DNA of 64,000 bases from Oscheius dolichura (GCA_932521035.1 OW051494.1:8418001-8482000), one strand, 5' to 3'. Positions 21,948 through 33,041 are shown, counted from the stretch's first letter. Made by a program: numbers and translations. The notes: generated from the sequence alone by a model not told the origin.

Positions 21948-23325
21948 CAGTGCGTCAAGAAAGTATAAGTCCACCCCGTTTTTCACCAGATTGCGGGCAC
22001 TCTGTTAACTTCAAAGTTTGATATTGTTATTATCTGAAAGAGCAGCCGCAATAACCCCTAATAACGGCTCAATTACTCAAAAATACGATAGTTCCGGCTG
22101 TTGGCCCGCGGAACACTGAAAACCGCTGTCAAGAAAGTATAAGTCCATGCGCGGAATATCGCGATTTCCATTGGATATTTTGGATTCTTCCAATTTCTTT
22201 TGTTCGTGCGGGTGGGCTGGCTCGTTCTTTACCAATATTGATAAGAAAAATGGCACATCCAGAAGAAAAATATGTTGCTTGACCCGAATTACTCCGCGCC
22301 GCCTCCTCACATCATAGCCCATCAAAACGATATTTTCAGCTCTTGAAAATAGTTTTAAACGATGTATCAGCATCGATTTACATAGGCAAAATCGTTTTAA
22401 TAATCGTCCCCTGCAAAAACATCCTTTTTGATCCTCCCAAAGCATGCCTGGACGAGATCATCAGTCTTCCGGGCATGCTTCGGTTACAGTAAAAAGGTGT
22501 TCTCAGCAACAGAATATATGAATTTATTGCTAGCAATCTCTACTTTCATAAACCACTTGCTAGAGAGTTAGAATGTCGCCATAGCTGAGCACGCTGGTCC
22601 TCGAAGCAGCATGACACAAAATATCCTTATTTTCTATTGAAAATTGAAGCAAATTGCATGCGGCTCACTGTAACGAGTGGGACCCTCGGGCATCATCCGT
22701 TCTTATACGGTAAAACATGAATTAGGGTAATTTAAGACGCCCTTTACAATGTGGCACACTTATTTTTGTGTTACCTCCGGTATACACTCCACAGAAGGCT
22801 TTTTACTTTTTGATACCCATCCTTTTGAGCAAAAACAAGCCAACTCCGAGGGGCTTTGCTTCTTCCAAAATGGTAGAAAAAAGCTTCCCAACTAAATCGA
22901 TGCTGATACATCGTTTAAAACTATTTTCAAGAGCTGAAAATATCGTTTTGATGGGCTATGATGTGAGGAGGCGGCGCGGAGTAATTCGGGTCAAGCAACA
23001 TATTTTTCTTCTGGATGTGCCATTTTTCTTATCAATATTGGTAAAGAACGAGCCAGCCCACCCGCACGAACAAAAGAAATTGGAAGAATCCAAAATATCC
23101 AATGGAAATCGCGATATTCCGCGCATGGACTTATACTTTCTTGACAGCGGTTTTCAGTGTTCCGCGGGCCAACAGCCGGAACTATCGTATTTTTGAGTAA
23201 TTGAGCCGTTATTAGGGGTTATTGCGGCTGCTCTTTCAGATAATAACAATATCAAACTTTGAAGTTAACAGAGTGCCCGCAATCTGGTGAAAAACGGGGT
23301 GGACTTATACTTTCTTGACGCACTG
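21948..23325. mobile_element. 1.38-kb Tc1/mariner-like foldback element
   Basis: Begins CAGTGCGTCAAGAAAGTATA after a TA (21946-21947) and ends with the exact reverse complement before TA (23326-23327). The arms, 21948-~22380 and ~22899-23325, are about 430 bp and essentially identical by eye. The CAGTGC start and TA target site are hallmarks of Tc1/mariner ends. Each arm has a second internal copy of TCAAGAAAGTATAAGTCCA. No transposase was recognised; each arm has a 99-codon open frame in mirror image, with no known motif. Near-identity of the arms implies recent insertion or arm-to-arm conversion. Confidence 0.85.
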
Positions 23326-23762
23326 TACAGTAATCTTGTTGTCGCTTTCACGAAGGAACTAGACGATGGGAGGACGATTTGAGGGGATTTTTGGCCGCTT
23401 GAAGGAATTTTAGGCAATGCTGTTGGAGTCAAGGCCAGTTTTGCTATACGGTAGCGTTTCGAATGTGAGAAGTTTACGGTATACATAATTAAAACTGGAA
23501 GATTAATAATATCAATTTATTACATAGCAAAAATAAAAGCACAGAAACGGTCTCATGACTCAATTATTCTCAAAAAAGGACTCCCTACTACGTAGTCGGG
23601 AAAGAGGTAGCGGAGGACGCGGATCCCGCTTTCTGGAGTGTCTTAAATCTTATCGTTTTCTGGTTCTCTCACTGACTCACGTGTAGGATCATGGAAAGCC
23701 TGTGTTTAGCTTCCTTAGGTTCTGGTTCTTTTGCCATTCGTCTTTCTTTTGTAGGAATTCAT

Positions 23763-24811
23763 CTATCTCGAGCTGAATACTCTTTTGCTTCTTGCGGCTA
23801 TTTTCCTCACGCTTTTGCTATGTCTTGCTGCCCAGTTTCGGTATTCAGCCGTTTTCGACAATTCTTCGTTTGTCTTAATCTTGAAGAACTCTCTCTGTCC
23901 ATCTACTGACACCCCTTTGAGGAACTGGTTCTCCATGTTCTCGTAAAAGTTTGCCGATCCAGAAAGGAGTGGAGCAGTCTGTGGCAGGTATTCTGTGATA
24001 GCTGTTTCATCTATTGAATTGGATCTGAGCGCGCCGGCAACATCACCCATCCAGATTAGGAGTAAAAGAAATACTTGGGCTGAATATTCCTTTTTTTCTG
24101 ATAGAAAACAGAAAACCCACTTATTAAACAACCTAAATAGACAAGGAGATCAAACCAACCACCGCTACAATATCGGTTAACATGTGTTTCGTCCGTGAAG
24201 AATCCAAATACACAGAGAGCCGATACAAATATAAAAGGTACCTGAAAGGCGAGGCCAAATCCCTGAAATGTTGATTGACTTATTCTTCTCACAAGGTTAA
24301 ACTAGCCACGATATAGCTGCATTTCTTCAAGCGACTTCGAGTTCCAAAGAGTATTGTATTGTAGATAACAAAGTTGACGAAAAGCTGAAAGATAGGCTTC
24401 AATTTTTTGCTGATCAAAATAAAAAGGGAGAACTCGGAAAGTAAACAAGATAAGGGCAGCCGGGAGAAATTAGCGGGGTTGACTTTCGGTGAAAAGTAGC
24501 AATTTTAGAGGAAACACGTCCATTTCCAATGGAAAAGACATCGACTCAAATTTCGCGACGCGCCTTCTCTACGAGGCCAACCTTCTTCACACCTGGTCCT
24601 ACAGTGGAGCTGCGCGATATTTGAATCGATGTCTTTTCCGTTGGAAATGGACTATAGCAATAAATCAAAACCGTGAAGAACTTACAGTAAGTAATGTAAG
24701 AAGGTCGTTAGAATGATTGAAGTTGAAGAATATCTGGCCGAAGAAAAAGCAACACACTCCCACAACTGTTACCCCAAAAACAGCTATCCACAGAATGGCC
24801 TTCTTCTCCAT
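23763..24811 (-). CDS. Four-pass membrane protein with cytosolic C-terminal tail
   Basis: Four exons in phase (24811-24686, 24384-24310, 24262-24121, 24079-23763) give ~219 residues. Helices: AILWIAVFGVTVVGVCCFFF, LLTLFVNFVIYNTILFG, AFQVPFIFVSALCVFGFF, and LLVYLGCLITQVFLLLLIW. The loop TDETHVNRYCSGGW lies between helices 3 and 4. The ~95-residue tail (SIDETAITEYLPQTAPLL to SKRVFSSR) is hydrophilic. The ATG follows an acceptor CTATTTCTAG, so trans-splicing is likely. Function unknown; the order of helices resembles other small nematode four-pass proteins. Confidence 0.65.
24518..24651. repeat. Small inverted repeat in intron
   Basis: 34-bp arms starting GTCCATTTCCAATGGAAAAG and ending with the near complement (24618-24651), spacer ~65 bp; in the first intron of the four-pass gene. 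Confidence 0.65.
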
Positions 24812-25545
24812 CGGAAGGGCCTAGAAATAGTTTCGTATAATAAAGATGAGGAATGTTTGTATCCAATAATGGAAGACAACGACGGGGGAGCACTTGATAA
24901 GTCCGCCGGAAGTCACTAAAAAGATTGCATGTTTCGCAAATACCGGCCAGAAATGAGAGCATTGATCACTATGAATCTACTCAGCGCTATGGTGTTTGTC
25001 TGTCTGTCTGTCTGTCCGATGGGAAAGTGTCCGACGGTAAAGGGATAAAAAATTTCTTAATTCCGGGGGCCGCTGCAGGCGGTCGTCGGCAGAAGAGTGG
25101 AAAGGTCGCCACAGGTCGAAACGGATAGCGTTGACTGATAGACGACAGCCGTACTGCCGGGGGAGCACTTGATAAGACCGAAGGCCCGCTGGTTAGAAAT
25201 TGACCCTAAAAGTTAGTGAAACCTATAACTAATGAAATTAAACCCTTCTATAGTTTGTTAGTGTAACCGGATTATTTATATCAGCTCTTAGAGAAGGAGC
25301 CTCTCATTTGATAAGCTTTCACACCTCTCTCGCCGTCTATTTTATTGATTTCATGCAGACTAACCTAAAATGGTCCGGATTTAATCCATGTATGTGTTTT
25401 TGCTGGCCGGCTAGGGTGAGATCTTTCTCTAATTACCGTAATCCACAGCTCCTGGAATAGAAAGTCTGGGTCTCTCCGTTACGGACCGGGTTTCTCCCTT
25501 CTTAAACCCTTTTCTGTTCAGAAATGGCTCGTCATCTGGTCCGAA
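24812..25545. other. Intergenic with a TGTC microsatellite and an 18-bp direct repeat
   Basis: (TGTC)5 at 24997-25016. GGGGGAGCACTTGATAAG occurs at ~24885 and again at ~25159, about 275 bp apart. No gene seen. Confidence 0.5.
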
Positions 25546-26054
25546 ATGAGTATCACTCTGCTTGTCGTCTTGACCATCGTCCTGACCACGACGGATCAGT
25601 GGACCTTCCAAAATAATCAAATCAATGTGACCGCCTTTGTAGCGGATATGATCAACGTGGCCTGTAGCGCCTTCCTCTTCTTTTCCATTTGTGTGAACAA
25701 TAAAAAACTTCTCTGGGCTTCTTTTGCCTTCGCGGTGAGTTTTTAAACCAATTTAGAACATTGTTTGTTCAGATAATATCAATAATGAACCTCCTGGCGA
25801 CGTGTATAATCATCCTGATGTATATAAACGGAGCAATTTCTGGAGTGGTCTATAATCCAGCTCATTTGGGAAGTGCCACGGCCTATACAGTATGCTATTA
25901 TATGATCTGTATTCTAGGTAAGGCGGTTGGATGAAAGGAGGAATTGTGACAAGTTTCAGTTCAATGCATGGTGGCTTATACTACGCGCCTGTGTATTCTG
26001 GAGATTGACTACGAATTGAAACACAACGACACACCGATTGATGACTTCTCATAA
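25546..26054 (+). CDS. KKxxW-family small membrane protein 1
   Basis: Exons 25546-25734, 25773-25917 and 25960-26054, phases 0 and 1. The protein starts MSITLLVVLTIVLTTTDQW, then DMINVACSAFLFFSICVNNK, KLLWASFAFA at the first splice site, IISIMNLLATCIIILMYING, TAYTVCYYMICILVQ, and a tail ending HNDTPIDDFS. It shares with the genes at 29267, 30316 and 32058 a lysine-x(n)-Trp motif right before a phase-0 intron and a phase-1 second intron. Three to four helices. Function unknown. Confidence 0.7.
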
Positions 26055-26109
26055 TAGTTTATATGACATTTTTGTATTAAAAAAGTACGGGAATATATTT
26101 ATTTTGCCC

Positions 26110-27500
26110 TCATTCTGGCAGTTTTTTAACAGTAACTTCGACAACATAACGTAGTTTCACTTGTTCGACATTGTAGACAATGTACTCGTTGTGTTTGAGT
26201 GGTTCTTCAATCCTTTTTAATTCGGAGTCGTTGGTATCAACAGGACGTCCTAGCGGCATGGTGACTCCCTCGATTCTAAAAAAACAGTCAAAGATGAGCC
26301 ATACGCTTACTTTTTGTTTCTCCTTTGATCTGGATGCTCTAGTCCAATTCCTTTCACACTATCATATCCCTCTTCCTGTGTAACATATTTACTTTCATAC
26401 AGCTCTTCCGATATTCCTAGATCAACCTCACACAACAGCAACAATGCCTTTTCCCCTATTTTGGGTTTGCAATAACGATACGACTTGATAGCCATGTCGG
26501 CAAAGTAAATGCCTTTGCCAAACATATAACCAGTATGTGGAACATTGGGAGGTGCAATACGAAGACCCTGTGAGAGGATGCTCGAGAAGTTGGCAATTCG
26601 TGAGCCATGCCAGAGAAGCCATCTTCAAAGAAGGTTTTAAGAATAAAAACATGGAAGTACCTGTTGGCTTCATTACTTTCCGAATCATTACGGAATCGAT
26701 TACTTTCCGAATCACGCTCGACTTCAAAAACGTTGTTAATATTCACATGATCTCTGAGGGTCGCATTCAAGTATTGCATTATGTACTACAATTGAAAGAT
26801 TACATTGCCAATGTAGCTATCAATTAACCTTATAGATCGTTCTATTTTTTGCCAGTCGAGTGATGGAACAATGGAGGCTATCGTAGTAAACCTCAACAAT
26901 CTCTTTATCCCTGCAATTTTGGAGATACTAAAAGCCGATAGTCTGACCATTCCGTAGAGCGTTGAGCCTCATCAATAATTTGGGCACCGCGACAAATATC
27001 GTCCAACAATTCCAATAATTTCCGCTCATCCTTTACTTTTTCAAGTGTGTCGATAGTATTTCTAAAAAATGGGGTTTAAATTGGAATAAACATACTCCGA
27101 TTTGTGAGGGATCACGTCGTAATATTTCTTTTGAGCATCTTTAAAGGTTTCGCCTTTAGTATTATTTTTCTCGATTTCTTTCTCAATTTCACGCAAGAAT
27201 TTATATCCATTTTCTATGTTATCCTCGTCTAAAATATAACTCAACAACGGTCATTTGCTCTAACATACCAAATGAAGAACTAATGTCAAACTTTAGGTTT
27301 TCTACCGCCTTTACCATGTTTTTGGTGTTAGCGATCAATTCTAGGAAATTGCGAACTTTTTTTGGTGGTAGATTTGATGTTCTCTTGGAAGTTGAAATTT
27401 CACCAGCGCCTTGACCATATTCAACTCGACGTTGGAATACCCCTTGTGATTCTCCCATAGCATTCCAATTTATTCGTCCATTTTCGTAAATGCGAGACAT
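26110..27500 (-). CDS. Poly(ADP-ribose) polymerase (PARP), short form
   Basis: Spliced minus-strand exons give ~360 residues. The N-terminus (from ATG 27500) has a weak WGR-like remnant (VEYGQGAGEISTSKR), then a PARP regulatory domain (LPPKKVRNFLELIANTKNMV, IENGYKFLREIEKEIE). The catalytic domain contains FEVERDSES, LLWHGSRIANFSSILSQGLR, GYMFGKGIYFADMAIKS, and KHNEYIVYNVEQVKLRY. The H-Y-E triad (His in WHGSR, Tyr in GIYFAD, Glu in HNEYIVY) is intact, so it should make poly(ADP-ribose) at DNA breaks. Zinc fingers are absent, as in PARP2-type enzymes. The acceptor just before the ATG leaves open an extra 5' exon. Introns of 36-46 nt are all GT-AG. Confidence 0.85.
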
Positions 27501-28354
27501 CTTACAGTCCTTCTGAAATTTGTTAGAACAACGATCTCACAACGATTGTCAGGTAAACGAATGTGTTAGAAATAACATAAGTTACTATGAGAGTATCGAA
27601 AACTGCAAAACGAAACCGCTTATGGTAGCTTTAGATCAATCACCATGGAATAAGTATGGCAGAAATGAGAGTATGAGTTTGCGAATGAGTAACCTGATCC
27701 TTTATGAATAAATAATTTATAATAAATTATGAATAAATACGCCGAAAGAGGAAGATATGCCGCACTGTTGGTGAGTGAAATAAAATGGCATAAGATTGCG
27801 CAACGAGAGGAAGAGGGAGTTCTAACACATGGTGTTGTGACCTTTGATACTATCGCGGTCCCGATTTTTCTAGCGGAGTAGGAGCGCGCACTGTGATTTT
27901 CCTATGGTTTATTGCTGTATTTCTGTAAAAATAGAAGATCAGGAAAAACGTGAAACGAAAGCCATTGTTTTCCCGGACAGATCCGTTTTTATACACCTGG
28001 CATCACGGTGTGAATCAGTGATAAGGAACGGCGACCCTTTCTGTTTTGGGGGTAGGGCCGGGAAACTGTCTCCTCCTGTAGCTAAATTTTAAAAGAGAAA
28101 GTTCCTGCTGAGCAACATCTTTCTCTAGTTCAGATGTCTTTTTATATAAAAATTTGAGGCATCCGCTGAAGTAACAAAGATAAGAAACAACCGGCAGCTT
28201 CTATCACGCCGTTTACGACCACCTCCTCTCTTATTTATTGCTCACATTTAGCACTCGCCCTCGGCCACTTTCCAAGCTGAATCCACACATATTTTCCATT
28301 TTTACAAAGGAAATTGGACTTTTTATAATAGATATTTATTTTATGTGTGATAGT
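27501..28354. other. Intergenic, no gene seen
   Basis: I found no exon that would extend the PARP gene upstream with confidence. Low-complexity AATAAATA stretches lie around 27705-27745. Confidence 0.5.
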
Positions 28355-28531
28355 TATAGTCTGTGAAGAAAAAAGACGACATTCAAGGTCTAACGATTTA
28401 GCCGCCAGCCGAACTTACTGGCCTTTTTTCTTCTTGGCCGCTAAAAAATTATTTGCCAGTTCGGTTCATCACTAAAATTTGTTCTCGGCCAGTTAGACCT
28501 TGAATGTCGTCTTTTTTCTTGACAGACTATA
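28355..28531. mobile_element. 177-bp MITE, TATAGTCTGT ends
   Basis: TATAGTCTGT at the left and ACAGACTATA at the right; ~38-bp arms (AAAAAAGACGACATTCAAGG and complement) enclose a short spacer. TA at both ends fits Tc1/mariner-type insertion. Confidence 0.8.
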
Positions 28532-28636
28532 ATAGATTACGGAGCCCTTCTGCACTCGGGATCGGCATTGGCATTAAGCCTTTTATCAGCAAGCTTTTGG
28601 TAGAAAATGTTAGTTTTTTCTTTGGTTTATTTCAAG

Positions 28637-28916
28637 TTTATTTCAGCAGGATCCAAAAAAATGCAGACATGGCTAGAGGGGGTTCTTGGGGTCTCTCTAG
28701 TTGCTGTTACATGTTGGTCATGCTGAACTGTCCTCTGAAACGACAAGGTATGTCGGTACAAATGCGATTACCAGACCTGGTACTTTCTTTTATTTTTCAT
28801 CTGTTGCTCCAGACATTTAAGGAAAGCAGAATCATGGACCTGAGGGATTACCTCCGTTTAGGTGAGGCCCTCTTTATCATTGGGATAGCCATGATACATC
28901 CAGTGCCAAAAGGATA
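28637..28916 (+). CDS. Doubtful small gene between MITE and membrane-protein cluster
   Basis: A good acceptor (TTTATTTCAG) precedes ATG codons at ~28661 and 28669 (MARGGSWGLSSCCYMLVMLN), and a GT...CAG pair brackets a 65-nt possible intron. No spliced frame stays open for long: the second part can be read as MDLRDYLRLGEALFIIGIAM ending at 28916. This may be a decayed member of the neighbouring membrane-protein cluster. Low confidence. Confidence 0.2.
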
Positions 28917-29266
28917 ACTCTTCTGGAAGAATTCATGCTTGTCAGGTGAGTCAGTCTTCTCCGTTCTGCCTTTTTGTTCCCTTTTCTATAGATGTGCCCT
29001 ACAATTATTCCAGCTTCCATCCATATGACTATTTTTCAACAACAGATTCCAATCCATATAATTCCAATAGATTTTCCTTTAGAAGCGAAGTTTTTTTGCG
29101 CGAATACAGCTGTTAAAAAGCAATAGTGCAACGAGAATGAAATGACAGACGTCTTTTTCTCCCCTTCCCCTCTTTATAACCCATTCCTCTAAACAGAACG
29201 AGCTGATAGTTATTTCTGCTCTCTTACTTGTTCAGCCCCTTTTCAGACCTCCTGTTTTGACACTGA

Positions 29267-29878
29267 ATGAACAGCCCATTTATAATCGCAATGAATTGCC
29301 ACTACGTGCCGATGATGCAAAGCAATTCGACGAAACTGCCTGGAGAAGAACAGGGGCCTTCCTCTCTCGACTGCAGATTCGTCTTTTTGTTCTCAGTAGT
29401 GTTATTCTTGGTCCTTTCTCCACTATTTCATACTTATATTGGAATGATAATCAGTAAGAAACCATTTTGGATTCTGCACGTCTTTACGGTAAGTAACATT
29501 CCCTTCGAAAATAACCCTGAACCTGTTCTCGACTCTCTGAGACATTTTCTAATTCTTTCATTTTTCAGATGATGATAATAACCGCACGAGTAAGCATCTG
29601 TATATACTTTTTAGTGGAAGGAAGCGAGGATTGGGTACCACATATCGTTTTGGCCATTTCTTTTGGTAATACTTGAAAATGACGACTGAAACACAATATT
29701 TGCAGTTGAATGGTCCGTGTTGTGCATATTTCTTGGCCCAATGATGAAACGGTTGGATGGAAAGCCGGTGGGCAAACCACGGGCTCATTCTGCTCGTACA
29801 CCAACGAACTACCGTCTCTCGCCTGCATTTCCAAATTATCCATGGCCTTCAATGTCTTTGCCGCTCTACTGGGATTAA
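29267..29878 (+). CDS. KKxxW-family small membrane protein 2
   Basis: Exons 29267-29488, 29569-29665 and 29706-29878 with phases 0 and 1, as in the paralogues. MNSPFIIAMNCHYVPMMQS is followed by CRFVFLFSVVLFLVLSPLFH, SKKPFWILHVFT at the splice site, MMIITARVSICIYFLVEG, HIVLAISFVEWSVLCIFLG, and a basic, Pro-rich tail (KPVGKPRAHSARTPTNYRLS). AATAAA is at ~29887. Function unknown. Confidence 0.7.
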
Positions 29879-30315
29879 AGAATAACAATAAAACTGTAGA
29901 TTTGAGCAGTTTTATGCCAATTACTGTAATCGGCAGCCAGTTACAAATCCTCCGCTTATTATGCACAGAGGGGTATAACTGACCCTGACGGCTCTTTGTT
30001 CGTAGTATTTCTACGCCATTTCCGATCCCTTTCTTCTCCATCTGGTGTCATTATGCAAGACCGATTGCCGACGTCGAAAAACCCCAGTACAATGGATCAA
30101 TTCCAACGGGAGATGGTTGACTCTCGGCTGTAGTCACCCTTATTTCTATTCCTCTGCGAGTACTGGCCCTTCCTCCTTGATAAACTACGGTTATACTCTC
30201 TCCAAAAAAAAAAGAAGAAACAATTCTTCCTTCGCCTGCCCCTTAATTTCTCTCTTTCTATGCCCATTTTTACCAAATAAAATGTCTTTTTTCCCCATAA
30301 TTAACCCAAGTTTAG

Positions 30316-30913
30316 ATGGATCTAGTAGATTTTCCCATAGATGTTCCCAAAGAAGAAAGAAATAACTCCTTTTCTTCCCCGTTTCTAGATACCGCCTTGA
30401 CATATTCGATGTTTTTTCTGCCTCTTCTACTCAATTCACTTTGGCCGATATTTTTATGCCTATCTAGGCTTTTCAATAATAAAAAACTCGCCTGGATATC
30501 TTATTTCGTTACGGTAAGTTCTGTTCGATGGATTACGGTAGTTTTCAACGGAATACCGTCCTTCTATTGAACTATTCCATATGTTTTTTTTTCAGATTAC
30601 CGCCTTAATTGACTCCGTCATTGCCTTTCTTGTTCTTCTGACAATACTCCACGCGTCAATATATACCAATGGCGAGAAAACGTTCCTAGAAAAGGTCGCA
30701 ACTCTTCTTATTTGTTATATTCTGGCAGGTTGCGTGTTTCTTATGACTGTAGTATGTAAGGAGCACAAAATAACTGAATATATCAAGATTTTTTCAGTCC
30801 AATGGATGTTCGTGTGTCTTGTCCGTCAGTTAATGATTTTAAACTTTGGAATTAATCCTGCCGTCCGACCAACAAATGACTTCCCACGACTCTATATGTT
30901 TGATACGGATTAG
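30316..30913 (+). CDS. KKxxW-family small membrane protein 3
   Basis: Exons 30316-30513, 30596-30728 and 30798-30913; phases 0 and 1. MDLVDFPIDVPKEERNNSF, MFFLPLLLNSLWPIFLCLS, NNKKLAWISYFVT at the splice site, DSVIAFLVLLTILHASIY, LEKVATLLICYILAV and WMFVCLVRQLMILNF, then a tail PAVRPTNDFPRLYMFDTD. AATAAA directly follows the stop. The ATG follows an acceptor-like TTTAG; the bases before it resemble the SL1 leader (see findings). Confidence 0.72.
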
Positions 30914-30929
30914 GAATAAAACTGGTAAT

Positions 30930-31016
30930 CCTACCCTAATAATATCCTACCCTAATAATAGGGATCCTATCCTACCCTAATAATAGGGATCCTATCCTAC
31001 CCTAATAATAGGGAGA
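30930..31016. repeat. 26-bp tandem repeat, ~3 copies
   Basis: Units of TCCTACCCTAATAATAGGGA with an ATCCTA spacer repeat head to tail. Each unit contains the short palindrome CCCTAATAATAGGG. Confidence 0.8.
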
Positions 31017-31196
31017 TCTCTGTCTGTCTGCAAGACCTGTCGTCTGTACGGATTGACCGGTCAAAAGCAGACAGTTAGAGAAGCTGAAAGTTTCGACCGC
31101 CTGGCCTTATCCGACGGTTAACTGTTATTTGATCGTCGAATTTTAATCCGGTAAGAAAATGACTAGAGGCCGATCGTCTCGCTGGGCAGGAGGGCA

Positions 31197-31380
31197 GCTC
31201 GGGAGGGGAATACGGCGCTGGAGGAGGGGGAGAGAGCGCTGGGCAAGGAGAGCCGGCGCTAGGGGAGGGGAGTTGACGCTAGGGAAGGGAAAGCCAGTGC
31301 AGGAGGAGGGGGAGCCGGCGGTGGAAGAGAGGAGCCGGCGCTGGAGGAAGGGGAGCCGGCACTGAAGGAGGGGAGCCAAG
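31197..31380. repeat. Purine-rich minisatellite, ~20-24-bp unit
   Basis: Imperfect repeats of GAGCCGGCGCTGGAGGAGGG run for about eight units on the plus strand. Followed by a perfect hairpin GGGCGCC-GAA-GGCGCCC near 31393-31409. Confidence 0.75.
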
Positions 31381-31409
31381 CACGGTCAAGCCGAGGGCGC
31401 CGAAGGCGC

Positions 31410-32057
31410 CCGTTACGGCTTGTATGGACTAGAAAACGTTATTTTATGGTATAATTAGACAGATTACAAACAGTGGAAAACAACATCCTGTACCCTCCAG
31501 GCTGGAGGTATTCTTTCCCATGGGGAAGGACATATGAGAACGGCGCGGGCTTGAACAAAGGCGTCCTTCCCAGGTCGGATTAATCATTTTCCTCCTTGTT
31601 CCATTTTGTGTACATGTGACATGCTACCGTGGTATTGCATCTTTCTACTTCTCTGTACAACCAGGCTCCGATAACTCGGCTGAATTCATTTCTTCAGAGC
31701 TTGCCTTCTTTTATTCCCTCTTCTGTGGTCGATTACACAGAATTGTACCTTTGATAGGCTGTCTTTCTTTGCAAATCCGCTTCTGCGCGGTTCGATTCAT
31801 TTTGGCTAGATTTTTCCGTTCAAATCTTCTCTGATTTTCAATTTCGAAACAGAAACTGCTCGCCCTTGGATTAGAAACGACCAGAACAGCCGTTTCTTTT
31901 TTCTTTCCTGCCAACACGGGCAGTTACATTTCTCGGCCCAGCCACAATATGCCCCATAGGCCACGTTGCTCCTTCTATACGGCTACTAGCAGTCATTTTT
32001 CTGCTTTTTAAAGGACTAAACTCCTTATTTTCTTCAGTTATCTCTCTCTCTAGTGGA
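31410..32057. other. Intergenic upstream of gene 32058
   Basis: No gene seen. A pyrimidine run TATCTCTCTCTCTAG directly before the ATG region is a likely trans-splice acceptor for the next gene. Confidence 0.45.
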
Positions 32058-32547
32058 ATGGATCGCCACAAGCTTTTGTTGGAAATGTACAGAAAACAAC
32101 ACGAGATGTCATCTGCCTTCCCTTCCGACTACTTCCTCCTGGTATTTTCAATCATCACAGTCGGTGCCTGGCCATTTCTCCTGATTCTCTCTCTTTCAAA
32201 TAAAACCAAAAAAGTTTATTGGGTTTCCGTTGCTTCGATGGTAAGTATCATTCTCTTGAGCTGCACGGAAACTAACTATTAGTAGAGCCAATTTCAGCTG
32301 ATGTTTCTAGCCATGCATTTGGGCACGTGTGTTTCCAACATCGTGGGTCCGACTCGAGGAGGCTTTACGAAAGCACAATTTGCCCAATTGATGATTGTCG
32401 ATTCGAGTAAGCGATGAAAAAAAAACAGTAAAAAGCTTTTCAACAGTCATATGCCACCTTCTGTTGGGTCTTCATAACGGAATCAAGAAACAACTTAGCT
32501 CCAATGATGTTGACGAAGAAGATGACGAAGAGAAACACCTCGTCTGA
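32058..32547 (+). CDS. KKxxW-family small membrane protein 4
   Basis: Exons 32058-32240, 32298-32406 and 32447-32547; phases 0 and 1. MDRHKLLLEMYRKQHEMSSA, then DYFLLVFSIITVGAWPFLLI, NKTKKVYWVSVASM at the splice site, LMFLAMHLGTCVSNIVG, IICHLLLGLHNGIKKQ and an acidic tail NDVDEEDDEEKHLV. AATAAA is at ~32567. It keeps the family exon phases although the tail differs. Function unknown. Confidence 0.7.
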
Positions 32548-33041
32548 CTTTGCACTAAACCTTTCCGAATAAAGACAATCGTTTTACCCACGACTTACAG
32601 TACCAATAAAACCATAAAATAGTCAATTTGTTGAGTATGAGTCGATGGCGACAGTATGCCGGATTTCCGAATGAGAAGCAAGTTATACGAGCTGTCCCTT
32701 CTCGGTACAGCAATCCAGCGTTGTATGGAGAGAATCTGACGGTAGAAAAGTTTGAAAAATTGAGACGGTGTGGTGGAATAATTTGAAAAATTGACATGGA
32801 CCGAACCTGCGGGTAAAAAGGTTTTCTAGGCCGTGCCTCTGGATCATCGTTTTCTTCTCATCTAGCGGCTCGTGCTCATTTCCGGCAATGAATAACTGTC
32901 AGCTTATCTCTTCCTCCTCCGCCAGCGATAAGCCTGCGCTATGTCGTCAAAACAGTTTATTTTGGGGCAGTCATTAGCTTCTTATCGACCCTTGTTCCCC
33001 TATATAAGGATCCCCAGCCCTTCCCCTTATCAGCTCCCCAA
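32548..33041 (+). promoter_or_regulatory. Promoter of the SXP/RAL-2-like gene
   Basis: A TATA box (CTATATAAGG) lies at ~33000-33008, 34 bp before the ATG. Several TTATC/GATAA sites lie in the preceding 150 bp (TTATCTC, GATAAG, TTATCGAC, TTATCAGC), consistent with intestinal GATA-factor control. No gene in the rest of this stretch. Confidence 0.55.

Noticed and set aside
22077..23196. Mirror-image 99-codon frames as a transposase
   Set aside because: No DDE/D motif or helix-turn-helix; the two copies exist only because the arms are inverted repeats.
24061..24131. Frame break in the 23763 membrane gene
   Set aside because: A 41-nt intron explains it and gives one continuous helix.
26820..26990. 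In-frame stops between PARP regulatory and catalytic parts
   Set aside because: Two short introns with good donors and acceptors remove them and join in phase.
27219..27300. Apparent frameshift in the PARP regulatory domain
   Set aside because: A 42-nt GT-AG intron (GTATGTTAG...TTTTAG) restores the frame, so no lesion is needed.
30930..31016. Telomere-like repeat (CCCTAA)
   Set aside because: The unit is 26 bp with CCCTAATAATAGGG, not a tandem of TTAGGC; only three copies.
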